NCBI GenBank assembly: GCA_934569425.1
Contig: CAKTKM010000095.1
Location: 1 to 5,628, forward strand
From: an uncultured Oscillospiraceae bacterium
Lineage (GTDB): Bacteria; Bacillota; Clostridia; Oscillospirales; Oscillospiraceae
Direction of reading: 5' to 3'
Length of the DNA stretch: 5,628 nucleotides
Part shown: positions 1-5,212 of the stretch, one piece after another
Layout: every line of letters begins with the position of its first letter
How positions within the stretch are numbered: the stretch's first letter is position 1
Program-made: the position numbers and the translations under genes
The notes under the pieces: model-generated
The model's input: only the letters and a program-made list of their open reading frames with translations
Databases searched by the model: none
Told to the model about the DNA's origin: nothing

Positions 1-74
1 GGTGTGGCGAAGTTTGGTATCGCGCTTGAATGGGGTTCAAGAGGCCTCGAGTTCGAATCTCGACACTCGGACCA
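1..74 (+). tRNA. tRNA-Pro (anticodon GGG), 5' end cut off by the window
   Basis: The cloverleaf is complete except for the first three acceptor bases, which lie outside the window. The D stem is GCGA (7-10) with TCGC (20-23). The anticodon stem is CTTGA (25-29) with TCAAG (37-41). The loop at 30-36 carries GGG at 32-34, followed by G, which decodes proline CCC/CCU codons. The variable loop is 42-46. The T stem is TCGAG (47-51) with CTCGA (59-63), closing a TTCGAAT loop. The 3' acceptor strand is 64-70, discriminator A is 71, and CCA is encoded at 72-74. The visible acceptor pairs include one G-U. The missing bases should be CCG to pair with CGG at 68-70. Confidence 0.95.
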
Positions 75-112
75 AAAAAGTCCTGAAACCGCAAGGGTTT
101 CGGGACTTTTTT
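75..112 (+). terminator. Intrinsic terminator of the tRNA-Pro gene
   Basis: Directly after the CCA, GTCCTGAAACC (80-90) pairs with GGTTTCGGGAC (96-106) through one T-G pair, around the loop GCAAG. The stem is flanked by A75-79 and T107-112, so a U-run forms in transcripts of either strand. This fits a Rho-independent terminator for the tRNA transcript. Its right arm is shared with a second hairpin (101-138). Confidence 0.88.
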
Positions 113-143
113 CTTTTGTCCGAAAGAAAAAAGTCCCGTTTTT
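101..143 (+). terminator. Second, overlapping terminator-like hairpin
   Basis: Positions 101-116 and 123-138 form a perfect 16-bp inverted repeat (CGGGACTTTTTTCTTT and its complement) around a 6-nt loop, followed by TTTTT at 139-143. It re-uses the right arm of the preceding terminator, so the two hairpins cannot form on the same RNA at once. It probably acts as a backup terminator protecting the regulator promoter from tRNA read-through. That role is inferred. Confidence 0.65.
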
Positions 144-212
144 CCACCACCTTCAACCGCTGCCGGTGTCGGGAGCGGCATGGTGGCCTTGTGCAGGGAG
201 GTTTCTTATCAC

Positions 213-240
213 TTGACATTCTCATAAATGAGAATATAAT
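213..240 (+). promoter_or_regulatory. Consensus sigma-A promoter of the regulator-GNAT-kinase operon
   Basis: The -35 box TTGACA (213-218) and -10 box TATAAT (235-240) both match consensus exactly and are separated by 16 nt. The predicted transcription start is near 247, giving a leader of about 30 nt before the ATG at 277. Such a strong promoter in front of a regulator gene usually implies repression, which fits the palindrome lying in its spacer. Confidence 0.9.
218..235. promoter_or_regulatory. Palindromic operator inside the promoter spacer
   Basis: ATTCTCAT-AA-ATGAGAAT is a perfect 8-bp inverted repeat with a 2-bp centre. It fills the whole spacer and shares its outer bases with the end of the -35 box (A218) and the start of the -10 box (T235). 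A dimeric repressor bound here would exclude RNA polymerase. The natural candidate is the winged-helix protein encoded 42 bp downstream, which would make the operon autoregulated. The palindrome is seen; the identity of the binding protein is inferred. Confidence 0.75.
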
Positions 241-276
241 AGAAGCAGAAAATGCTTGGGGAGGTGACGGCAAACG

Positions 277-825
277 ATGGAGACAGCGGAAGTGGTCATG
301 AACCCTGTTCGGCAAAGGATATTCCAGTATTTCCTGCTCCACGAAACCGGCACGGTGAAGGAACTCAAAAGAGCATTGCCCGATGTGCCCAGCGCCAGCC
401 TGTACCGCCATGTCAGGATCCTCGCGGACCACGCGATCCTTGCGGTGGCGGGCGAAAACCGGATCCGGGGCACGGTGGAAAGCGTTTACCGGCTGAACAG
501 GGATGCTATGGCGGCGGAGGATGCCGACGGCAGCGCCGTGCAGATGTCGCTGCTGGGCATTTGCGCGTCGTTTGCAAGGTATTTCGCCGGCGGCGGCGCC
601 GACCCCCGCAGGGACATGCTGCTGCTGACGAACTGCACGCTGGTACTGACGGACGAGGAATTTTCCGACTTCCTTGCGGACATCAATGAGGTCGCCCTGA
701 AATACATGAAAATAGAGGCGGCGGAAAACCGCCGGACAAGGCGCATCACGCTTATCTCCGCCCCGGCGGATGAGCAGACGGCAGAAATGAAAGGAGAGCA
801 TGCATATGAAACAGACGGCCTTTGA
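277..825 (+). CDS. Winged helix-turn-helix transcriptional regulator (ArsR/HTH_20-like)
   Basis: The 182-residue product has an N-terminal winged helix (about residues 8-75). The motif NPVRQRIFQYFL starts it, VKELKRAL is helix 2, SASLYRHVRIL is the recognition helix, and GENRIRGTVESVYRL looks like the wing. This resembles HTH_20/ArsR-type DNA-binding domains. The C-terminal half (about 88-160) is mostly helical by eye, with TDEEFSDFLADINEVALKY, and probably serves dimerisation or ligand sensing. I see no cysteine/histidine metal site typical of ArsR/SmtB sensors. The ATG at 277 has a strong GGGGAGGTGA site ending 9 nt upstream; the internal ATG at 298 lacks one. It is the first gene of the operon and its 3' end overlaps the acetyltransferase start by 20 nt. 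It probably represses its own promoter at 213-240. The signal it senses is unknown. Confidence 0.85.
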   Translation: METAEVVMNPVRQRIFQYFLLHETGTVKELKRALPDVPSASLYRHVRILADHAILAVAGENRIRGTVESVYRLNRDAMAAEDADGSAVQMSLLGICASFARYFAGGGADPRRDMLLLTNCTLVLTDEEFSDFLADINEVALKYMKIEAAENRRTRRITLISAPADEQTAEMKGEHAYETDGL

Positions 826-1354
826 GATCGTCCGCGCACAGGCGCAGGACGCCGCCGCGCTGCTGGCGTATCTGAAGATCATCGGCGGGGAAACGGAAAA
901 CCTCAGCTTCGGCCCGGAGGGCGTGCCGCTTGCGCCGGAGGCCGAGGAAGCCTATCTCAGCATGCAGGCACAGTCCCGCGACCATGTGCAGCTGCTGGCC
1001 AAGGTGAATGGGGAAATCATCGGTACCGCCAGTCTCAACCGCAAGCCGAATCGCATGCACCACCGCGCGGAGTTCGGCATCAGCCTGAAAAAGGCGTGGT
1101 GGGGCTGCGGCGCGGCATCCGCGCTGGCGGAGGGCGTCCTTGCCTTTGCAAGGAAGTCCGGTGTGGAGCAGGTCGATCTTGAAGTGCGCAGCGACAACAA
1201 ACGCGCCATTGCGCTGTATGAAAAGCTGGGCTTTCGCAAGCTGTGCACCTTCCCCGGATTTTTCAAGATCCATGGGGAGTTGGTGGATTTTGATCTTATG
1301 ATCCTCCAGCTCTGCCCGCCGCAGGACGAAGCCGCCGGGACGGTACGCAGGTGA
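806..1354 (+). CDS. GNAT family N-acetyltransferase
   Basis: This 182-residue protein is a single-domain GNAT, the usual size for the family. It would transfer the acetyl group of acetyl-CoA to an amine. The acetyl-CoA loop (motif A) reads KKAWWGCGAASAL at residues 95-107, with G100 and G102 in the pyrophosphate-binding turn. Motif B is VRSDNKRAIALYEKLGF at 127-143, and the preceding strands (LLAKVNGEIIGTASL, 63-77) fit the central sheet. ATG 806 is preferred over the in-frame ATG at 800, because AAGGAG (791-796) lies 9 nt from the former and only 3 nt from the latter. It starts inside the regulator gene and its TGA overlaps the GTG of the kinase-like gene, so all three are probably co-translated. 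The substrate cannot be told from sequence; it could be an antibiotic, polyamine, metabolite or protein N-terminus. Confidence 0.88.
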   Translation: MKQTAFEIVRAQAQDAAALLAYLKIIGGETENLSFGPEGVPLAPEAEEAYLSMQAQSRDHVQLLAKVNGEIIGTASLNRKPNRMHHRAEFGISLKKAWWGCGAASALAEGVLAFARKSGVEQVDLEVRSDNKRAIALYEKLGFRKLCTFPGFFKIHGELVDFDLMILQLCPPQDEAAGTVRR

Positions 1355-1881
1355 CGGCAGACGGCGGGATGTGCGGCACATTGACCGTGAACGGAGCCGA
1401 ATATACCGTGCTCCGGCTCCTGGGGAAGGGAAAGGACGGCTATTCCTATCTGGTGACAGACGGTGCGGCGCGGTACGTCCTGAAGCAGATCCATCACGAG
1501 CCTTGCGCATACTACACCTTCGGCGACAAGCTGCAAGCGGAGCTGCGGGACTATGAAACGCTGTGCCGGCTGGGCATCCCCATGCCCCGGCTGCTGGCGG
1601 TGGACACTCCACAGGAGCGTATTTTGAAGGAATACATCGCCGGGGCCACGGTGGCGGAGCAGCTGAAAGCGGGGCGGATGGAACCCCGCTGGCTCACGCA
1701 GGTGCGGGCCATGTGCCGTCTGCTGTACCCGGCGGGGCTGAACATCGACTACTATCCCACCAACTTCGTCCCGTGCGGCGGAACGCTTTACTATATCGAC
1801 TATGAGTGCAGCGCCTATATGGAGCAGTGGGACTTCGAGCATTGGGGCGCCCGGTATTGGACGGCGCATGACGCGGAATGA
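1351..1881 (+). CDS. Small protein-kinase-like protein (RIO/APH-type fold)
   Basis: The 176-residue product retains compact versions of kinase motifs. The glycine-rich loop is LLGKGKDGYSYL (23-34). The ATP-anchoring lysine is K45 in YVLKQI, with helix glutamate E64 or E69. The hinge-like segment is ILKEYIAG (91-98). The catalytic-loop equivalent is NIDYYPTNFV (131-140), with D133 as likely base and N138 as metal ligand; D150 in YYIDYE replaces DFG. It is far shorter than Ser/Thr kinases (about 260 residues) and ends soon after the metal aspartate, as in lipopolysaccharide-kinase, RIO or aminoglycoside-phosphotransferase relatives. GTG 1351 overlaps the previous stop by 4 nt. ATG 1369 (residue 7) is an alternative, with AGGTGA 14 nt upstream. 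It is the last gene of the operon, before a strong terminator. Substrate unknown; kinase-like membership is fairly sure, activity is not. Confidence 0.78.
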   Translation: MTADGGMCGTLTVNGAEYTVLRLLGKGKDGYSYLVTDGAARYVLKQIHHEPCAYYTFGDKLQAELRDYETLCRLGIPMPRLLAVDTPQERILKEYIAGATVAEQLKAGRMEPRWLTQVRAMCRLLYPAGLNIDYYPTNFVPCGGTLYYIDYECSAYMEQWDFEHWGARYWTAHDAE

Positions 1882-1908
1882 CCGCATGGCCCCTTGAAGG
1901 GACCGGAT

Positions 1909-1955
1909 AAAAAGGTGCGGAGCAATACCGACAGGTATTGCTCCGCACCTTTTTT
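1909..1955. terminator. Bidirectional intrinsic terminator between convergent genes
   Basis: GGTGCGGAGCAATACC (1914-1929) pairs perfectly with 1934-1949 around the loop GACA. The stem extends through A1909-1913 and T1950-1955. The 21-bp hairpin has a U-run on either strand, so it can end both the operon at 277-1881 and the reverse-strand phosphate transporter gene, whose stop lies at 1962-1964. Confidence 0.93.
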
Positions 1956-1961
1956 GCGATT

Positions 1962-3716
1962 TTACAGGTGGTACTTCTGTTGGTACTCCTCGTAGTACCG
2001 GGCAAAGGAGTGGGACTTCATGGCCCGGACGCTGTTGAGATACTCGTGGGTGTCGAAGGAGTCGGACTCCAGCTCGATGATGGCCACGGCGATGTTGGAG
2101 CAGTGGTCGGCCACGCGCTCGTAGTTGGTCAGCAGGTCGTTGAACACGAAGCCCTGCCCCAGCGTGCAGGCGCCGGACTGCAGACGGTCCACATGGTGGG
2201 ACTTCATCTCGTCGCACAGACCGTCGATGATCTCCTCCAGCGGCTCCACCCGGGCGGCCTGCTGTATATCGTTGGCCACAAAGGCGGCGATGGAGATGGA
2301 CAGGATCTCCCGCAGGGCGGACTCCATGACCTCCAGCTCGCGGCTGGCGGCGGCGGAAAACACCATGTCCTTGTCGTGGATCTCCTTGGCCGTTTCGGAG
2401 ATATTCAGTGCGTGGTCGGAGATACGCTCGAAGTCCGAAATGGTGTGGAGGAACTTGCTGACCTCCTCGCTCTGGGCGCTGGACAGGGAGCGGCTGGTGA
2501 TCTTCATGAGATAGGTGCCCAGCTTGTCCTCGTAGCGGTCGATGAGGGACTCCGTCTCCGCCACGGACTGGAAACCCTTGTCCGAATAGTCGGTGCGCAG
2601 GGCCATAGCATCCAGCAGGTTGCCGGCGGCGCGCTCCGCCATGGAGTTGGTGACGAGGCGGCTCTGCTCGATGGACAGGGCCGGGTGCTGGAGGAAACGC
2701 TCCTCCAGGCGGTCGATGTCCTGGTCCTCCGCCTGCTGGCCATTGTCGGGAAACAGGAACACCACCAGCTTTTCCATGGCGCCGATCAGCGGCAGCAGCA
2801 CCACCAGCGTGGCCAGGCGGAACAGCGTGTTCATCAGGGCGATGCTGACGGCGGTCATGGTGGTGTCCAGGAACGTAAAGTGCAGGAAGGCGTTGAGGGT
2901 GTAGAACACCAGCGACCAGATGGCCACGCCCAGCACGTCGATGAGCAGGTACACAAAGGCGGTGCGCCGGCCGTTGAGGTTGGCGCCCAGCGCCGACAGC
3001 AGCACCGGCACCGCCGCGCCGATGGCGATGCCCATGACGATGGGGAACGCGATCTCAAAGGTGATGGCGCCGGTGATGGACAGGGCCTGCAGGATACCCA
3101 CGGCGGCGGAGGCGCTCTGCAGGATGCTGGTGAACGCAACGCCTACCAGAATACCCAGCAGCGGGTTGGAAAACGATGTCAGGATGCGGATGAACGCCTC
3201 GCTCTCCCGCAGGGGGGAGACGGCGCCGGACATGGCGGACATGCCGTACATCAGCACGGCGAAGCCCAGCAGGATGTCGCCCACATGGCGGGAGGAGGTC
3301 TTGCCGGAGAACATGCGCAGGACGATGCCGGCCACGGCCACAAGGCCGGTGAGCACCTCGGTGCTCAGCAGCTGGACAAGGCCGCTGCCGCCGGGGATAT
3401 AGGAAAGGCACAGGATCCAGCCGGTGACGCTGGTGCCCAGGATGGCGCCCATGATGACGCCGATGGCCTGCCGCACCTTCATCATGCCGGAGTTGACGAA
3501 GCCCACCACCATCACAGAGGTGGCGGAGGAGGACTGGATGACGGCGGTGACGCCGGTGCCCAGCAGGACGCCCTTCAGCGGGGTGCTGCTGAGACGGTAG
3601 AGCACCAGCTCCAGCTTGCTGCCGGCCACCTTTTTCAGCCCCTCGCCCATCAGAGACATGCCAAACAGGAACAAGGCGATGCCGCCCAGCAGCGATATGA
3701 CGTCTGAAATGCCCAT
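1962..3716 (-). CDS. Na/Pi cotransporter family protein with C-terminal PhoU-like region
   Basis: The 584-residue protein is full length for NptA/YjbB-type sodium-dependent phosphate transporters. Two inverted Na/Pi-cotransporter repeats fill residues 1-320. The first carries the signature QSSSATS (61-67), the second QSASAAVGIL (200-209), with hydrophobic segments throughout and GTSVTGW (94-100) between them. A soluble C-terminal part (about 335-570) is helical and PhoU-like, with the E-x-x-x-D metal motifs ERISD (430-434) and ERVADH (533-538). It should move inorganic phosphate with sodium across the cytoplasmic membrane, the PhoU region gating or reporting flux. The start is ATG 3716: GGGAGGGGA (3724-3732) sits 7 nt upstream. 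An in-frame ATG at 3734 lies upstream of that site and is less likely. The gene is a single-gene unit with its own promoter, divergent from the COG2426 gene. Confidence 0.93.
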   Translation of the reverse strand: MGISDVISLLGGIALFLFGMSLMGEGLKKVAGSKLELVLYRLSSTPLKGVLLGTGVTAVIQSSSATSVMVVGFVNSGMMKVRQAIGVIMGAILGTSVTGWILCLSYIPGGSGLVQLLSTEVLTGLVAVAGIVLRMFSGKTSSRHVGDILLGFAVLMYGMSAMSGAVSPLRESEAFIRILTSFSNPLLGILVGVAFTSILQSASAAVGILQALSITGAITFEIAFPIVMGIAIGAAVPVLLSALGANLNGRRTAFVYLLIDVLGVAIWSLVFYTLNAFLHFTFLDTTMTAVSIALMNTLFRLATLVVLLPLIGAMEKLVVFLFPDNGQQAEDQDIDRLEERFLQHPALSIEQSRLVTNSMAERAAGNLLDAMALRTDYSDKGFQSVAETESLIDRYEDKLGTYLMKITSRSLSSAQSEEVSKFLHTISDFERISDHALNISETAKEIHDKDMVFSAAASRELEVMESALREILSISIAAFVANDIQQAARVEPLEEIIDGLCDEMKSHHVDRLQSGACTLGQGFVFNDLLTNYERVADHCSNIAVAIIELESDSFDTHEYLNSVRAMKSHSFARYYEEYQQKYHL

Positions 3717-3757
3717 ATGCGCATCCCCTCCCATTATTTACCTTAATAACTGCTATC

Positions 3758-3786
3758 AGTATACAGGAACGATGGACATTTGTCGA
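3758..3786 (-). promoter_or_regulatory. Promoter of the Na/Pi cotransporter gene
   Basis: Read on the reverse strand, TCGACA (3781-3786) and TATACT (3758-3763) each match the sigma-A boxes at five of six positions and are separated by 17 nt. Transcription would start near 3751, leaving a leader of about 35 nt with a strong ribosome binding site. A short repeat ACTG-ctat-CAGT (3749-3760) overlaps the -10 box. I see no clear direct-repeat PhoP box, so phosphate control is not shown. Confidence 0.72.
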
Positions 3787-3834
3787 CAGGGCGGCGCATA
3801 AAAAAGAAGTAAAATTTTCGCAGAGTTTTATGGG

Positions 3835-3869
3835 CCGCTTTGACGTTCTTGCCAAAGCGGGAAAGAACG
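3835..3869. repeat. Interleaved inverted repeats over the -35 region
   Basis: CCGCTTTG (3835-3842) is complementary to CAAAGCGG (3853-3860), and CGTTCTT (3844-3850) to AAGAACG (3863-3869). The arms alternate A-B-A'-B', so only one pair can form a simple hairpin at a time. They straddle the -35 box (3849-3854) of the forward promoter and most of its spacer. They could be operator half-sites for one or two regulators. Being upstream of the predicted start, they would not be transcribed from this promoter. The repeats are seen; the role is inferred. Confidence 0.5.
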
Positions 3870-3877
3870 GGTATAAT
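3849..3877 (+). promoter_or_regulatory. Promoter of the COG2426 membrane protein gene
   Basis: TTGCCA (3849-3854), five of six matches to the -35 consensus, is followed after 17 nt by a perfect TATAAT (3872-3877). Transcription should begin near 3884, about 29 nt before the ATG at 3913. A TTGACG at 3840-3845 looks like a better -35 box but is 26 nt from the -10 box, too far to pair with it. Confidence 0.82.
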
Positions 3878-3912
3878 AAGGAAAGTTTTTGGGAAAAGGG
3901 GAATCTCGGTCT

Positions 3913-4389
3913 ATGCTGAAACACTGTCTCATCGTCTTTTTTGTATCCATGGTGCCCATCATCGAGCTGCGGGGCGCCATCCCCTACGGCGTTGGGTTCG
4001 GGCTGCCGCTGTGGCTGACGTACTGCATCGCCATCGTGGGCAATATGCTGCCGGTGCCGGTCATCTACTTCTTCGCCCGGAAGGTGCTGGTGTGGGGCAG
4101 CGGCAAGCCGGTGATCGGGAAATTCTTCTCGTTCTGTCTGGAGAAGGGCGAGAAGACCGGGCGGAAGCTGCAGCAAAAGGCGGGCCGCGGCCTGTACTGG
4201 GCGCTGCTGCTGTTCGTGGGCATCCCGCTGCCGGGCACCGGCGCGTGGACGGGCACGCTGGCGGCCAGCCTGCTGGACATGGACTTCAAAAAGAGCGTGC
4301 TGGCCTGTATGGGCGGCGTGCTGCTGGCGGGCGTCATCATGGGCGCGCTGAGCCAGCTGGGCGTGGAGGTGTTCCGCGCCGCCGCGTAA
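3913..4389 (+). CDS. Small multi-drug export protein family membrane protein (COG2426/PF06695)
   Basis: The 158-residue hydrophobic protein has the family's normal length and marks: PIIELRGAIPYG (15-26) near the N-terminus, NMLPVP (44-49), and GIPLPGTGAWTG (103-114) near the third hydrophobic block. Hydrophobic stretches at about 1-16, 33-61, 96-120 and 128-150 are separated by a charged helix (68-93). The E-L-R-G and P-x-P-G-T-G-x-W-T-G signatures, paired in two halves, recall the re-entrant hairpins of DedA/VTT proteins. The name 'multidrug export' therefore has thin support, and lipid or ion translocation is just as possible. ATG 3913 is chosen because AAGGGGA lies about 11 nt upstream. 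A TTG at 3889 in the same frame would begin only a few bases after the predicted transcript start. It is a single-gene unit ended by a strong terminator. Confidence 0.88.
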   Translation: MLKHCLIVFFVSMVPIIELRGAIPYGVGFGLPLWLTYCIAIVGNMLPVPVIYFFARKVLVWGSGKPVIGKFFSFCLEKGEKTGRKLQQKAGRGLYWALLLFVGIPLPGTGAWTGTLAASLLDMDFKKSVLACMGGVLLAGVIMGALSQLGVEVFRAAA

Positions 4390-4392
4390 CGG

Positions 4393-4440
4393 ACAAAAAG
4401 AGGGGGCGTACACCGCCGGTGTACGCCCCCTCTTTTTGTT
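4393..4440. terminator. Bidirectional 22-bp terminator between convergent genes
   Basis: Positions 4393-4414 pair perfectly with 4418-4439 around the loop GCC. The core is GAGGGGGCGTACACC, flanked by AAAAA (4395-4399) and TTTTT (4433-4437). The hairpin sits between the stop of the COG2426 gene and the stop of the alarmone synthetase gene (4442-4444) and can serve both strands. Confidence 0.93.
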
Positions 4441-4441
4441 T

Positions 4442-5128
4442 TCAGGCGTGGTAACGGGGCTCCTGCCCCTGATAGATGTCCTGCATCTCCTGATCGATCT
4501 CGCTGATGGCATCGGAGCACAGGCGCAGGCGGGCGGCGTCCTCGTCGGTGAATTGCCGGTCGGATTTATAGCGCAGCTCGTGTTCCAGACTGGCCCACAT
4601 GTCCATGGCGATGGTGCGCAGCTGTATCTCCACCGGCAGCACCATGGTGCCCTCGGAAATGACGATGGGCACGTTCACCACCAGATGCAGGCTGCGGTAG
4701 CCGGAGGGTTTGGGCTCCTTGATGTAGTCCACCTCCCGGATGACCCGGAATGACTCGAACCGTGTCAGCAGCGAGCGGAGGTAGTAGATATCGTCCATGT
4801 AGTTGCAGATGACGCGGATCCCGGCCAGATCCTGTATGTGGGCGTAGATATTGTCGATGGTCACCTCATAGCCCCGGCGCTTCAGCTTATCCACGATGCT
4901 GTCCAGAGACTTGATGCGGTACTCGATGTGGTGGATAGGGGAGTGGTCGTACATCCGGGCGAACTCCTCGTCCAGGATCTCCATCTGCGTGACGGCCACC
5001 TTCAGGGCGCTGCGGTAGAGATGGGTGACGCGCACCATCCCGGCGGCCAGCGCCTGCTGCTCCGGCGGCAGATTCCCGGCCACGGGGATGTCCCGCAGCC
5101 GAATACTGCCGCTCTTTTCGATCATCAT
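4442..5128 (-). CDS. Small alarmone synthetase, RelP/RelQ-type GTP pyrophosphokinase
   Basis: The 228-residue protein is a stand-alone RelA/SpoT synthetase domain without hydrolase or regulatory domains. It should transfer pyrophosphate from ATP to GDP or GTP, making (p)ppGpp in the cytoplasm. Key motifs are DHSPIHHIEYRIKS (61-74), DLAGIR (100-105) with metal ligand D100, EPKPSGYRSLH (138-148) with Y144 stacking on the guanine, EIQLRT (167-172) with catalytic E167, and WASLEHEL (178-185). As I recall them, the D72/Y116/E139 spacing of Bacillus subtilis RelQ is reproduced exactly with a 28-residue offset. PKPSGYRSLH and RTIAMDMWASLEH read more like RelP (YwaC). An N-terminal stretch of about 30 residues is not family-typical. 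ATG 5128 is preferred, with GGAGG 9 nt upstream; ATG 5125 directly follows it, and ATG 5158 has no good site. It has its own promoter, so it is probably controlled transcriptionally. Confidence 0.93.
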   Translation of the reverse strand: MMIEKSGSIRLRDIPVAGNLPPEQQALAAGMVRVTHLYRSALKVAVTQMEILDEEFARMYDHSPIHHIEYRIKSLDSIVDKLKRRGYEVTIDNIYAHIQDLAGIRVICNYMDDIYYLRSLLTRFESFRVIREVDYIKEPKPSGYRSLHLVVNVPIVISEGTMVLPVEIQLRTIAMDMWASLEHELRYKSDRQFTDEDAARLRLCSDAISEIDQEMQDIYQGQEPRYHA

Positions 5129-5144
5129 GGGCAATGCCCTCCTT
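5129..5144 (-). promoter_or_regulatory. Ribosome binding site and small hairpin that fix the synthetase start
   Basis: On the reverse strand AAGGAGGG (5137-5144) lies 8-9 nt from ATG 5128 and downstream of the alternative ATG at 5158, which argues for the shorter protein. The bases between form GGGC-att-GCCC (5129-5139). This 4-bp hairpin would hide the last bases of the Shine-Dalgarno sequence and bring the start codon closer. Whether it matters for translation is not shown. Confidence 0.6.
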
Positions 5145-5212
5145 CTTTCCTCATGCACCTATCGTAACACGAAAGTATGTCCTGCTTATGAACAAACCCG
5201 TTTCTTTTTTCT

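Noticed and set aside
50..74. tRNA-Pro 3' end as an integration site (att) for a mobile element
   Set aside because: No integrase gene and no second copy of the tRNA 3' end are visible in the window, so there is no support beyond proximity.
218..240. Fur-box-like sequence at the operon promoter (half-site TGAGAAT)
   Set aside because: Fur-type 7-1-7 boxes have half-sites in the TGAGAAT-N-ATTCTCA orientation. Here they face the other way (ATTCTCAT-AA-ATGAGAAT), and no iron-related gene is nearby. A palindrome for the adjacent winged-helix protein is simpler.
37..882. Reverse open frame of 281 codons overlapping tRNA-Pro and the regulator gene
   Set aside because: It would read through the tRNA and both terminator hairpins, and lies antisense to a gene with a clear promoter, ribosome binding site and winged-helix motif.
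952..2217. Reverse open frame of 421 codons running across three forward genes
   Set aside because: It crosses the bidirectional terminator and overlaps the GNAT, kinase-like and transporter genes. Its composition is Arg/Pro/His-rich with no recognisable motif, typical of a shadow frame in GC-rich DNA.
1938..3707. Forward open frame of 589 codons spanning the whole Na/Pi cotransporter gene on the opposite strand
   Set aside because: It has no ribosome binding site, and its translation is a low-complexity His/Gln/Gly/Asp-rich string. It mirrors the GC-rich codon pattern of the real reverse gene, whose protein has clear family motifs. It also begins inside the terminator hairpin.
3840..3877. 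TTGACG as the -35 box for the TATAAT at 3872
   Set aside because: The spacing is 26 nt, too long for sigma-A. TTGCCA at 3849-3854 gives a 17-nt spacer.
3055..4512. Reverse open frame of 485 codons
   Set aside because: It runs through the transporter 5' end, the divergent promoters, the COG2426 gene and a 22-bp terminator. No start signal and no coherent protein composition.
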